Positions 1 to 7,968 of a stretch of 64,000 bases of DNA are shown here, piece after piece. The first letter of the stretch is position 1. Each line of letters opens with the position of its first letter. The notes beneath the pieces are model-generated. The model had not been told where the DNA came from, searched no databases, and saw nothing but the letters and a program-made list of their open reading frames with translations. The translations under genes and the position numbers were made by a program. The stretch comes from Herbiconiux daphne (GTDB lineage: Bacteria > Actinomycetota > Actinomycetes > Actinomycetales > Microbacteriaceae), in contig NZ_JANLCJ010000010.1 of assembly GCF_024979295.1 (NCBI RefSeq), positions 1-64,000 on the forward strand, written 5' to 3'.

Positions 1-318
1 GAGCGGAGGCCGCTTTGGCCTCCCGAGCGGGTGAGGCGCCACGAGTGGCCTCCGCTGCGCGAACGCTGCTGGCCCTCGGCGGCTCCTTCGGGCTCGGTGC
101 GCGTGTTCGTCGGGAGGCCGTCCAGTCGAGCGGAGGCCGCTTTGGCCTCCCGAGCGGGTGAGGCGCCACGAGTGGCCTCCGCTGCGCGAAGCTGCTCGCC
201 CTCTGCGGCTCCGTCGGGCTCGGTGCGCGTGTTCGTCGGGAGGCCGTTCCGCCGAGGGGAGGCCGTTTCGGCCTCCCGAGCGGGCGACACGCCGCGACGG
301 GCCTCCGCTGCGCGAAGA
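1..318. repeat. tandem repeat, ~127-bp unit, about 2.5 copies
   Basis: Three units begin at 1, 128 and 254, so the period is 127 then 126 bases. Units 1 and 2 are almost identical; unit 3 is diverged and stops at the gene that follows. Each unit contains the inverted repeat GGAGGCC...GGCCTCC, able to form a small hairpin. Long open frames cross the array, but they look like a by-product of high GC and lack a start site or family resemblance. The array starts at the window edge, so more copies may lie upstream. No CRISPR features are present. Confidence 0.85.
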
Positions 319-325
319 TGGGGGC

Positions 326-1183
326 ATGACGCACGCCAGCACAGTTCCCATCGCGGTCACCGGCGCCACCGGGGGAGTGGGCGGCCGAGTCGCCCGACTA
401 CTGCAGGATGCCGGGCTGCCCCAGCGCCTCATCGTGCGCGACGCCTCTCGGGCGCCGCAGATCGACGGGGCCGAACTGGCCGTCGCCACCTACTCCGATG
501 CCGCCGCCGCGCGCGCCGCCCTCGAGGGCATCGACCTGCTGTTCATGGTGTCGGCGGCAGAGAATGCCGACCGTCTCGCCGAGCACCGGGCGTTCATCGA
601 GGCGGCCCGCGCATCCGGTGTCGGTCATGTCGTCTACACCTCGTTCTTCGGCGCTTCGCCCGAGTCCACGTTCACGCTCGGCCGCGACCATGCCGCCACC
701 GAGCGGATGCTGCGCGACACCGGCATGTCGTTCACCTTTCTGCGCGACAACCTCTACACCGACTTCTTGCCGATGCTCGCGGGGGAGGACGGCGTGATCC
801 GCGGCCCGGCCGGCGACGGACGCCTCTCGTCGGTCCTCCGCGACGACGTCGCCGAGTGCGCCGCGGCGGTGCTGCGCGATCCCGGAGCGCACGCGGGCGC
901 CACCTACGACCTCACCGGTCCCACGGCACTCGGGCTGACCGAGGTGGCGGCCGCTCTCACGGCCGACGGCTCCCGCGGACCGATCGAGTACGTCGACGAG
1001 ACCCTCGACGAGGCCTACGCCTCCCGCGCGGTCTACGGCGCCCCACGCTGGCAGGTCGACGCCTGGGTGAGCACCTACACGGCGATCGCCTCGGGCGAGC
1101 TCGCCGGCATCTCGCCCGACGTCGAGCGGCTCACCGGCCACCCGGCGCGATCGCTCGACGACTTCCTCGCCGCCACGCGCTGA
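326..1183 (+). CDS. NmrA/SDR-a family NAD(P)-binding oxidoreductase
   Basis: The 285-residue product starts with an atypical short-chain-dehydrogenase Rossmann fold, with glycine motif GATGGVGG at residues 13-20. A 'VYTSFFGASPESTFTLGRDH' type segment and the substrate loop 'FTFLRDNLYTDFLP' follow. This pattern is typical of the NmrA-like / NAD(P)H:quinone oxidoreductase-2 group, which bind NAD(P) and act as redox sensors or quinone reductases. The frame is open further upstream through the tandem repeat, but ATG 326 is chosen because the Rossmann strand begins right after it. Substrate is unknown. It stands alone before pyrE and is probably cytosolic. Confidence 0.8.
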   Translation: MTHASTVPIAVTGATGGVGGRVARLLQDAGLPQRLIVRDASRAPQIDGAELAVATYSDAAAARAALEGIDLLFMVSAAENADRLAEHRAFIEAARASGVGHVVYTSFFGASPESTFTLGRDHAATERMLRDTGMSFTFLRDNLYTDFLPMLAGEDGVIRGPAGDGRLSSVLRDDVAECAAAVLRDPGAHAGATYDLTGPTALGLTEVAAALTADGSRGPIEYVDETLDEAYASRAVYGAPRWQVDAWVSTYTAIASGELAGISPDVERLTGHPARSLDDFLAATR

Positions 1184-1236
1184 AGCCCGCCACCGAGCCC
1201 ACCGCCGCCCCCGAGCCCCACCCACCGCCCCCGCAC

Positions 1237-1248
1237 TAAACTGGCCTC
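1237..1248 (+). promoter_or_regulatory. -10 box of a probable leaderless promoter for pyrE
   Basis: TAAACT at 1237-1242 is followed by exactly six bases and then GTG 1249. Transcription would be expected to start on or beside the start codon, and no Shine-Dalgarno sequence is visible. No clear -35 box is seen. Confidence 0.5.
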
Positions 1249-1797
1249 GTGACCGACGCGCGCAGCCTTCTCATCGAGTACATCAAGAGCGATGCCGTGT
1301 TCCACGGCGACTACACGCTCACCAGCGGCAAGAAGGCCACCTACTACGTCGACCTGCGCAAGGTGTCGCTCGATCACCGGGTCGCCCCCCTGATCGGGCA
1401 GGTCATGCTCGACCTGATCGCCCCCATCCACAACGTCGACGCCGTCGGCGGACTCACCATGGGCGCCGACCCGATCGCCGCCGCGGTGCTGCACCAGGGC
1501 GCCATCCGGGGGCTCGACTACGACGCCTTCGTCGTGCGCAAAGAGCCGAAAGACCATGGGCGTGGCCGGCAGGTCGAGGGTCCGGATGTCGCGGGCAGAC
1601 GCGTCATCGTGCTCGAAGACACCTCCACCACCGGGGGCTCCCCGCTCGCCGCCATCGCGGCGCTCGAGAAGGCGGGTGCCGTGATCGCGGGCGTCGCCGT
1701 GGTCGTCGACCGCAACACCGGCGCCGGCGAGCGCATCGAAGAGGCCGGTTACCCCTACCACTACGCGATCGGTCTGGCGGACCTCGGTCTGGAGTGA
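1249..1797 (+). CDS. pyrE: orotate phosphoribosyltransferase
   Basis: PyrE joins orotate to PRPP to give orotidine 5'-phosphate in pyrimidine synthesis. The 182-residue protein has the expected short length of bacterial PyrE. The N-terminal region contains the family's 'TLTSGKKATYYVDLR' segment. The PRPP-binding loop VIVLEDTSTTGG lies near residues 119-131, with the acidic pair ED before it. A flexible catalytic loop with KEPKDHGRG is seen near residues 100-108. The GTG start is preceded by TAAACT at six bases, suggesting a leaderless message. The stop overlaps the GTG of the next gene. No other pyr genes are near, so it is a lone pyr locus. Confidence 0.95.
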   Translation: MTDARSLLIEYIKSDAVFHGDYTLTSGKKATYYVDLRKVSLDHRVAPLIGQVMLDLIAPIHNVDAVGGLTMGADPIAAAVLHQGAIRGLDYDAFVVRKEPKDHGRGRQVEGPDVAGRRVIVLEDTSTTGGSPLAAIAALEKAGAVIAGVAVVVDRNTGAGERIEEAGYPYHYAIGLADLGLE

Positions 1798-2639
1798 CCA
1801 TGCCGCCACCCCCTGACGATCTGCCCCGACACGAGAACGACGACGGCGAAAAGCCCGATGCCGGCGCTGACGCCGGGGCCGGCGCTGCGGCCGGGCGACG
1901 CGAGCACGCTCCGTCGCATCGGGCGGAACAGTCGGCCGGCACGACCGCAGTGACCCACCGCGCCGGCCATGAGGCCGCGCACCGCGCCCCGGCCCGCGAC
2001 ACACGCGTGATGCGACTCCTGCTGATCGTGGGCATCGTGCTGGCGCTGGGCGTGGTGGTCGCACTGTTCTTCGTGGGCCTGCGCGTGGGGGCGGGAGGCA
2101 CCGCGATCGCGACATCCGGTGCGTCGTCGGCCGCAATCCACCCGACCGACGACGCCGGAGAAACCGGCTCCACGGGAAGCGACGCAGCCGCCCGCGCGAC
2201 GCCGACCCCTACCCCGGCGACCCCGACCGTCTCCCCGCCGCCGTCCGTCCCCGCGGCTCCCGGGGTGCACGACTGGAACGAGCTCGCCGGCGGCGAATGC
2301 CTCACCGGCTACACGTCGCCCTGGGAGCTCCAGTTCACCGTGGTCGACTGCGCGACCGAACACGCTGCTCAGCTGGTGTCGCGGGGCGCCTTCGCCGAAG
2401 ACGCCACCGCGCCCTACCCCGGCGAGCCCGAACTCGTCTCGCGACTGAATCTGCTCTGCACGTCGCCGTCGGTGCTCGACTACGCCGCCGCCGCGCAGGT
2501 GCCCGACGTGCAATGGCAGGCCGCCTACCCGGCCGACGACGCCCAGTGGACGAGCGGCGACCGCAGCTACTTCTGCTTCTTCAGCCGCCCCTCGGGCGAG
2601 CCGCTCGGGGTCTCGCTCGCCGTGCCGCCGACCGGCTGA
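1794..2639 (+). CDS. membrane protein with septum-formation-type extracellular domain
   Basis: The 281-residue protein has a charged cytosolic N-terminus, one membrane segment near residues 72-95, a Thr/Pro-rich linker near 110-155 and a C-terminal domain with paired cysteines (ECLTGY, VDCATEHAAQLV, LLCTSP, YFCFF). The cysteine-histidine pattern resembles the actinobacterial 'septum formation' domain (Pfam Septum_form), which is extracytoplasmic and of unknown biochemical role. The GTG start overlaps the pyrE stop (GTGA), so translation is probably coupled to pyrE. The family call is from memory of the pattern and is moderately sure. Confidence 0.65.
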   Translation: MTMPPPPDDLPRHENDDGEKPDAGADAGAGAAAGRREHAPSHRAEQSAGTTAVTHRAGHEAAHRAPARDTRVMRLLLIVGIVLALGVVVALFFVGLRVGAGGTAIATSGASSAAIHPTDDAGETGSTGSDAAARATPTPTPATPTVSPPPSVPAAPGVHDWNELAGGECLTGYTSPWELQFTVVDCATEHAAQLVSRGAFAEDATAPYPGEPELVSRLNLLCTSPSVLDYAAAAQVPDVQWQAAYPADDAQWTSGDRSYFCFFSRPSGEPLGVSLAVPPTG

Positions 2640-2684
2640 GTTTTCCTCTGCATTCTGCGGGCCGGCCCGCTAGAGTGAGATGCC

Positions 2685-4697
2685 ATGCGTCGCGCCATTC
2701 GTCTGCTCAGCATCCCGGTCACGGGACTCGCCGTGGCGCTGCTCGCGGCGCTCGGCCCGGCATCCGCCGCCCTGGCGTCGGAGACCACCCCGGCCCAGCA
2801 ACCCTCGATCCAGCAAGCCAAGGCCCAGCAAGCCAAGGCCCAGCAAGCCAAGGCCCAGCAAGCCAAGGCCCAGCAAGCCAAGGCCCAGCAAGCCAAGGCC
2901 CAGCAAGCCAAGGCCCAGCAAGCCAAGGCCCAGCAAGCCCCGGCCCAGCCCGCCCTCGCCGCCGCCCCCGGCGACGTCAACGACTTCTCCTTCTCGTCGT
3001 TCGACGCCCGCTACGACCTGGGCATCGACGACTCCGGCCACTCCACGCTCGAGACCGTCGAGACCTTCGTGGCGGAGTTCCCCGACACCGACCAGAACCA
3101 CGGCATCCAGCGCGCCATCCCGCTGCGTTACCAGGGGCATCCGACCGATCTGACCCTCGAGTCGGTGACGGATGCCGCGGGCACACCCCGCGACTACGAC
3201 ACCGAGACCGACGACGAGAACCTCATCGTCACCATCGCCGGCGACGACTTCGTGCACGGCGAGCAGACCTACGTGCTCACCTACCGCCAGGTCGACGTGA
3301 CCGCCTACTTCGACGACACCGACGACGACGAGTTCTACTGGGACACCAACGGCACCCTCTGGCGCCAGCCGTTCGCGGTGCACACGACCACCACCACGGT
3401 CGCCCCCGAACTCGTCGGCGCGCTGACCGGCGCCACCGGATGCTTCGTCGGGCCCGAGGGGTCGACCACTCCGTGCACCATCACCCAGGCCGACGACGGC
3501 TCGTCGGCCGTGTTCACCACGCGCAACGAGAACCTCTCGGCGGGCGACAACGTCACGATCGGCATCGCGTTCGAGCCGCACACGTTCGCGGTGCGCGACA
3601 CGTCCTACCTCTCGGGAGCGTCGAGCTGGGTGCAGTTGATCGCGTCGATCCTCGCCGTGGGCGCGGCGGTGCTCGCGCTGTTCTACCGCTTCATCGGCCT
3701 GCGGGATGCACCCGGCCGCCCGGTCATCGTCGCCGAATACACCCCGCCGCCGGGCGCCGACCTGCTCATCGCATCGGTCGTGATGAAGAAGACCTCCCGG
3801 GCGGCCGCCGCCTCGTTCGTCGACTTCGCCGTGCGGCACAACATCCAGATCGTCGAGCAGGAGCAGCCGGGGGTGTTCTCGTCGAAGACCGCCTACTGGC
3901 TGCGCCTCATCACCGGGCAGGGGCTCAACCCCCACGAGCTGTCGCTCGCGCGCGCGCTGTTCGGCCACGACCTCGCTCCCGGCGCCTGGCGCGAACTCAC
4001 GAAGAACGACACCGCCCTGTCGAAGGCGGTCTACGGCGTCATGCAGGCCACGAAGAAGCGGGCCTACTCCGAGGGCTACATGAAGTCGGGCATCCGGAGC
4101 ACCGGCGCCCTGCTGCTGATCGCCGCCATCGTGCTCGCGGTCATCGGCTTCGTGGCCGGGTCGATCTCCGACGGCGAGGGGCTGGGCGACGGGTTGCCCA
4201 TCCTGCTGTTCTTCCCCGCCGGCATCGCGGTGTTCGTGGTGTTCGCGGCGGCGTTCCGGTCGCCGCTGACCCAGAAGGGTTCGGAGCTGCGCGACTACAT
4301 CAAGGGCATCGAGATGTACATCGACTGGGCCGAGGAGGAGCGTTTCCGCGTGCTGCAGAGCCCGGAGGGCGCTCTCAAGACCGGTGTCGACGCGCCCGAC
4401 TGGGGTCAGGTCGTGAAGCTCTACGAGAAGCTGCTGCCCTACGCGGTGCTGCTCGGTCTCGAGACCGAGTGGGCGAAGGTGCTCGGCACCTACTACGAGA
4501 ACCTCGGCAGCCAGCCCGACTGGTATGGCGGGTCGGGGGCCTTCAACGCCTATCTGTTCGCATCGAGCATCGGGGCGTTGTCATCGAGCGCGACGTCGGC
4601 CTACTCGGGCAGTTCGTCGAGCAGTTCGAGCGGCTTCTCGGGCGGCGGAGGTTCGTCGGGCGGCGGGGGCGGCGGCGGAGGCGGCGGGGGAGTCTGA
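2685..4697 (+). CDS. DUF2207 domain membrane protein with QQAKA repeat
   Basis: The 670-residue protein has a signal peptide (residues 1-30, ending ASA), a tandem QQAKA repeat (about 43-87), and a large extracytoplasmic beta-rich DUF2207 region (about 95-310, with 'RAIPLRYQGHPTDLT' and 'TYRQVDVTAYFDDTDDDEFYWD'). A membrane segment lies near 315-340, a cytosolic region follows, and two more membrane segments lie near 474-495 and 505-525. The tail is Ser/Gly-rich (about 635-670). DUF2207 proteins are common membrane proteins of unknown function in actinobacteria. ATG 2685 follows TAGAGT (2671-2676) by eight bases. An out-of-frame ATG at 2680 is not used. Confidence 0.85.
   Translation: MRRAIRLLSIPVTGLAVALLAALGPASAALASETTPAQQPSIQQAKAQQAKAQQAKAQQAKAQQAKAQQAKAQQAKAQQAKAQQAPAQPALAAAPGDVNDFSFSSFDARYDLGIDDSGHSTLETVETFVAEFPDTDQNHGIQRAIPLRYQGHPTDLTLESVTDAAGTPRDYDTETDDENLIVTIAGDDFVHGEQTYVLTYRQVDVTAYFDDTDDDEFYWDTNGTLWRQPFAVHTTTTTVAPELVGALTGATGCFVGPEGSTTPCTITQADDGSSAVFTTRNENLSAGDNVTIGIAFEPHTFAVRDTSYLSGASSWVQLIASILAVGAAVLALFYRFIGLRDAPGRPVIVAEYTPPPGADLLIASVVMKKTSRAAAASFVDFAVRHNIQIVEQEQPGVFSSKTAYWLRLITGQGLNPHELSLARALFGHDLAPGAWRELTKNDTALSKAVYGVMQATKKRAYSEGYMKSGIRSTGALLLIAAIVLAVIGFVAGSISDGEGLGDGLPILLFFPAGIAVFVVFAAAFRSPLTQKGSELRDYIKGIEMYIDWAEEERFRVLQSPEGALKTGVDAPDWGQVVKLYEKLLPYAVLLGLETEWAKVLGTYYENLGSQPDWYGGSGAFNAYLFASSIGALSSSATSAYSGSSSSSSSGFSGGGGSSGGGGGGGGGGGV
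2811..2945. repeat. 15-bp coding tandem repeat, 9 units
   Basis: The unit CAGCAAGCCAAGGCC is repeated eight times without any change (2811-2930), followed by one altered copy (2931-2945). It encodes QQAKA repeats just after the signal peptide of the DUF2207 protein. Perfect identity at codon level suggests recent slippage expansion, and copy number probably varies between strains. A 15-bp unit never breaks the frame. Confidence 0.95.
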
Positions 4698-4718
4698 CCC
4701 TGACGTCGACTCCCCCGC
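4684..4718. terminator. bidirectional terminator hairpin between convergent genes
   Basis: Arms GCGGGGGAGTC (4684-4694) and GACTCCCCCGC (4708-4718) pair perfectly over 11 bases with a 13-base loop. The left arm overlaps the stop codon of the DUF2207 gene. It lies between convergent genes. There is no long T run, as is usual for high-GC actinobacteria. Confidence 0.65.
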
Positions 4719-4729
4719 GCCACGCGGGA

Positions 4730-5203
4730 TCAGGAGTTGACCCACGCGCCGTTCGCGAGCGCGCCGACGGCGGCGAAGCCCGCGACCGCGATCCAGAAGG
4801 CGGCCACGATCAGCCAGCCGGCCAGGGTGACATAGCCGAGGATGAGGCCGGCGAGCGTGAGACCGCGGCCCTCCTCGCCGGTTCTCTTGATCTGGCTGAG
4901 GGCGATGTGGCCCGTGATCACGGGCACGATGCCGAAGCCCAGCACGCCGAGCACGAGGGTCACGATGCCGAGCACGTTGGTCTTGGCCTGGGCGTAGTAG
5001 CCGGGCGCCGGCGCGCCCGCGGGCGCGTAGACCGGCGCGCCGCCGGTGGGGTGGATCGGTGCGCCGGCGCCCGGGTAGGCCGGTGCGCCGGCCGTGGCGG
5101 ATGCCGCGGCGCCCGCGTCAGGCCGCGCCGAGGCGTCGGGCACGGGAAGCGTCGTGGTGTTCGCGCTGCTGTCGGTCGGGGGGAGGGGGGTTTCTGTCGT
5201 CAT
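4730..5203 (-). CDS. DUF4190 domain membrane protein
   Basis: The 157-residue protein has a Pro/Ala/Gly-rich N-terminal half with degenerate repeats of the type 'GAPxYPxAGAP' (residues 30-72). Two hydrophobic segments follow, near 76-103 and 115-150, separated by 'ALSQIKRTGEEGRGLTLAGLILGY'. That arrangement is characteristic of DUF4190, a small two-helix membrane domain common in Gram-positive bacteria with unknown function. It is convergent with the DUF2207 gene and lies downstream of the LCP gene on the same strand, 74 bases apart, so it may be co-transcribed with it. Confidence 0.8.
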   Translation of the reverse strand: MTTETPLPPTDSSANTTTLPVPDASARPDAGAAASATAGAPAYPGAGAPIHPTGGAPVYAPAGAPAPGYYAQAKTNVLGIVTLVLGVLGFGIVPVITGHIALSQIKRTGEEGRGLTLAGLILGYVTLAGWLIVAAFWIAVAGFAAVGALANGAWVNS

Positions 5204-5277
5204 GGTTCAACGGTAGGAAGACCGCGCCCCCGGCGGATCACACCACGGGCTCATTCCGGTGGTACCGGGGGATGAGT

Positions 5278-6573
5278 TCAGTCGCTGAACGCGTTGGCGC
5301 AGGTCTGCTCCGCCGCCGTCTGGCCCTTCAGCCCGTCGATGACCTCGGGAGTCGTCGCCGGCGGAACATCGGTGGTGGGGGCATCCGTCGCCGGGTCGGC
5401 CGGATCGACCGAAGCCTCGGGGGCCGTCGTCTCGGCCGGCGCCTCGGTGGTGGCGCCCGGGTCGGTGCCCACGACCGTCGAACCGGTGCCGGTCGCGTCG
5501 TCGCCGAGGGTGAAGGGCTCGTCGGCCAGCACCTTCGCGAACAGGGCGTCGGCCAGATCGGTCACCGGCACCACCTTGTTCGGGTAGTCGACCGAGTCGC
5601 CCGACGGGTACTGCACGAAGACGATGTTGTTGAGGTCGACGTCTTTCAGCGTGAGCGCGAGCGACACCATCGAGTCGGCGCTCGCGAGCGAGCTCGAGAG
5701 CTGGATGTTCTGGGCCGCCGCGTTGGCGAGGCCGTAGAGCTTCGAGATGTCGGTGAGGGTGTTGGCGCTCTTCAGCGTGCGGGCCATCGACGAGAGGTAC
5801 TGCTGCTGCGAGGCGATGCGCGAGAGGTCGCTGCCGTCGCCCACGCCGTGACGGTTGCGCAGGAACGCGAGCGCCATCTGGCCCTCGATCACGCTGGTGC
5901 CGGCCGGCAGGTCGAGCCCGGAGTCGGTGTCGAGGATGGGCTCCACCAGGCACACGGGCACGCCGCCGATGGCGTTCGTCATCTCGATCACGCCGTTGAA
6001 CGACGTGGCGGCGGCGTAGTTGATGTCGAGCCCGGTGAGGTTCTCGATGGTCGAGTTGACGCAGGCGAGCCCGCCGCGGCTGAACGCCTCGTTGAGCGGC
6101 TGGGCGCTCATGGCGTCGAAGACCTCGCCCGTGGTGGGGTCGGTGCACTCCGGATGCGCGATGACGAGGTCGCGCGGAAAGCTCACGACCACCGCGTTCT
6201 TGTGATCGGCCGACACGTGCAGAAGGATGTTGACGTCGTTGAGGGTGGCATCGCGCTCGCCGAAGCTGTCGCCCTGGTTCGGGTCGTTGTCGGTGCCGAC
6301 GACGAGCAGGTTGAAGCCGCCCTCGAACGCGCCGAGCAGCGGGGGCGCCGGCGGAGCGTCTTCGCCGCCCGAGATGTCGACGGCGTTCGCGCTCACCTGC
6401 TGGGCGAGGTTGTTGATCGCATAGGCGGCGACCGAGCCGACGCTCACGAGAGCGACCGCCAGAACGACCGCGAGCGTCTTCAGGATGGCGCCGAAGGCCG
6501 ACGGGGTGCGCTGACGGCCGTGCCGAACGGGCGTGGCGTGGTGTCGCCTCGGGCGTCGAGCGGTGTCGTTCAA
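5278..6573 (-). CDS. LytR-CpsA-Psr (LCP) family cell-wall protein
   Basis: LCP proteins transfer lipid-linked glycopolymers to peptidoglycan outside the membrane. With the TTG start at 6573 the product has 431 residues: a basic cytosolic N-terminus, one membrane segment (about 28-50), then the LCP domain beginning 'NLLVVGTDND' near residue 82. The domain includes 'VVVSFPRDLVI', 'LTGLDINYAA', 'LAFLRNRHGVGDGSDLSRIASQQ', with the conserved Arg/Asp residues. The tail (about 365-415) is Thr/Pro/Ala-rich. TTG 6573 is chosen because GAAGGA lies seven bases upstream; ATG 6606 is in frame but has no good ribosome site. Confidence 0.88.
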   Translation of the reverse strand: MNDTARRPRRHHATPVRHGRQRTPSAFGAILKTLAVVLAVALVSVGSVAAYAINNLAQQVSANAVDISGGEDAPPAPPLLGAFEGGFNLLVVGTDNDPNQGDSFGERDATLNDVNILLHVSADHKNAVVVSFPRDLVIAHPECTDPTTGEVFDAMSAQPLNEAFSRGGLACVNSTIENLTGLDINYAAATSFNGVIEMTNAIGGVPVCLVEPILDTDSGLDLPAGTSVIEGQMALAFLRNRHGVGDGSDLSRIASQQQYLSSMARTLKSANTLTDISKLYGLANAAAQNIQLSSSLASADSMVSLALTLKDVDLNNIVFVQYPSGDSVDYPNKVVPVTDLADALFAKVLADEPFTLGDDATGTGSTVVGTDPGATTEAPAETTAPEASVDPADPATDAPTTDVPPATTPEVIDGLKGQTAAEQTCANAFSD

Positions 6574-6621
6574 ATGGGTGTCCTTCGTGCGGTGAGCGGG
6601 CGGCATCCGTTTCGCCGGTCG

Positions 6622-6627
6622 ATCCTA
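6622..6627 (-). promoter_or_regulatory. candidate -10 box for the LCP gene
   Basis: On the minus strand TAGGAT occupies 6627-6622. Transcription from near 6615 would give a leader of about 40 bases carrying the GAAGGA site before TTG 6573, which supports the TTG start. No convincing -35 box is seen. Confidence 0.35.
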
Positions 6628-6697
6628 GCCGACGCATTCTGCAATCCACCGGGGGTTTTCCCAGGGTGCGCTGAGGGCAACTCGGGCGGATTCGGCC

Positions 6698-6752
6698 GAG
6701 TTGCGCCGAAGTGACCACGCGCTGCGCGCTGTAGGTCACTTCGGCGCAACTC
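6698..6752. repeat. dispersed palindrome family, copy A
   Basis: The arms are perfect over 19 bases: GAGTTGCGCCGAAGTGACC (6698-6716) and its complement (6734-6752), with a 17-base loop rich in GCGC. Copies B (12217-12271) and C (42697-42751) share the arms and spacing. Copy A sits in the 316-base gap between the divergent LCP and LacI genes, a place where no terminator is needed. A partial third arm, GCAACTCGG at 6677-6685, lies just to the left and could pair alternatively with CCGAGTTGC at 6696-6704. Confidence 0.9.
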
Positions 6753-6800
6753 AACGAGGGAGACGGGAGGGGGAAGCGGGGGCCCCCTTGCGGGGGGTGC

Positions 6801-6833
6801 TAAACCGGTATAGGTTTTACTAAACCGGTTCAG
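6801..6833 (+). promoter_or_regulatory. operator/promoter of LacI-GH130 operon
   Basis: TAAACCGGT occurs twice as a direct repeat, at 6801-6809 and 6821-6829, 20 bases apart (two helical turns). The second copy contains the palindrome AACCGGTT. A-T rich boxes TATAGG/TAGGTT near 6809-6816 could be the -10. An AAACCGGTT-type palindrome is typical of LacI-family operators, so autoregulation by the adjacent regulator is likely. Confidence 0.6.
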
Positions 6834-6889
6834 ACCGGATACGACTCGATGGCGAGCGCGCTCGTCGTCGAAGAACCGGGAGGCCGACG

Positions 6890-7927
6890 ATGAAGCGGAA
6901 AGCGACCATCAACGACGTCGCCAAGGCCGCCGGCGTGAGCAAGGGCCTGGTGTCGTTCGCTCTCAACGACCGGCCCGGGGTGTCGGCCGAGAACCGCGAT
7001 CGCATCCGCGACATCGCCCAGGCGCTCGACTACCGGCCCAGCGTCAGCGCGCGCTCGCTGTCAACGCGCACCTCCTACGCGCTCGGCCTCGTGATCGCCC
7101 GCGACCCCGAGATCCTCGGCGCCGACCCGTTCTTCCCGTCGTTCATCGCGGGGGTGGAGCGGGTGTTCCTGCACGAGGGGCGGGCGCTGGTGCTGAGCGT
7201 CGTCGGCGACGAGCAGCACGAGGCCACGGTCTACCGCACCCTCGCGGCCGATGCCCGCGTCGACGGCGTCTTCCTCACCGACCTGCGGCACGACGACCCG
7301 CGCATCCCGCTGCTGCACGAACTCGGGATGCCGGCGGTCACGCTCGGGCGCCCCGAGGGCGGTGCCGGGTCCGAGCCGCGCCCGTTCCCCGTGGTCACGC
7401 TCGACGACACCCCGGGCATCGTCGCCGTCACCCAGCACCTCATCGACCTCGGACACCGCCGCATCGCGCACGTCATCGGCCCGCACCGCATGCTGCACGC
7501 CAGCCGCCGCAACGCCGCCTTTGCCCAGACACTCGCCGCGGCGGGCCTGCCGGCCGACCTCGTGGTCGAGACCGACTTCACGGCCGAGCAGGGCGCATCC
7601 GCCACCGGCCGGCTGCTCGACCTGGCCGACCGCCCTACCGCGATCGTCTACGGCAACGACCCGATGGCGATCGCCGGCATCGGGCTGGCCCACGAACGCG
7701 GACTACGCCTGCCCGACGACCTCTCCATCACCGGGTTCGACGATTCCGAGCTCGCCCGCTACGTCTATCCGGCACTCACCTCGGTGCGCACCGACCCCTT
7801 GCGCTGGGGCGAGGCCGCCGCGCGGGTGCTGCTGCAGCTCGTCGCCGAGGGCAGCGCCGCCGACGTCGATCTCGAACCCGCGCGCGTCGTGACGCGCGCC
7901 TCGACCGGGCCCGCACCGCGAGCCTGA
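6890..7927 (+). CDS. LacI-family transcriptional regulator
   Basis: The 345-residue protein has an N-terminal LacI helix-turn-helix (TINDVAKAAGVSKGLVSFALND, about residues 5-27) and hinge helix (RPSVSARSLSTRTSYALGLVI). The periplasmic-binding-like effector domain spans about 62-335, with 'VTLDDTPGIVAVTQHLIDLGHRRIAHVIGP' and 'LSITGFDDSELARYVYPALTSVRTD'. GGGAGG six bases before ATG gives a strong ribosome site. It is the first gene of an operon with a sugar ABC importer and a GH130 enzyme, so it probably senses the imported sugar and represses from the operator at 6801-6833. Confidence 0.92.
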   Translation: MKRKATINDVAKAAGVSKGLVSFALNDRPGVSAENRDRIRDIAQALDYRPSVSARSLSTRTSYALGLVIARDPEILGADPFFPSFIAGVERVFLHEGRALVLSVVGDEQHEATVYRTLAADARVDGVFLTDLRHDDPRIPLLHELGMPAVTLGRPEGGAGSEPRPFPVVTLDDTPGIVAVTQHLIDLGHRRIAHVIGPHRMLHASRRNAAFAQTLAAAGLPADLVVETDFTAEQGASATGRLLDLADRPTAIVYGNDPMAIAGIGLAHERGLRLPDDLSITGFDDSELARYVYPALTSVRTDPLRWGEAAARVLLQLVAEGSAADVDLEPARVVTRASTGPAPRA

Positions 7928-7968
7928 CCATCCGCGGCGTCACCGCCGCCACCGAAAGGAGCAACACC

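Noticed and set aside
1..318. CRISPR-like array
   Set aside because: The 127-bp units are contiguous without unique spacers, and no cas genes are near.
2811..2945. CRISPR or minisatellite outside genes
   Set aside because: The repeat is 15 bp, lies fully in frame in a gene with signal peptide and has no spacers.
2297..5275. 992-codon open frame on the plus strand
   Set aside because: It is a shadow of the septum-formation and DUF2207 genes: Arg/Ala/His-rich composition, no family resemblance, and both real genes have signal peptides, domains and starts.
6698..6752. intrinsic terminator
   Set aside because: It is between divergent genes, upstream of both promoters, and has no T run. A dispersed repeat fits better; copies B and C may still act as terminators by position.
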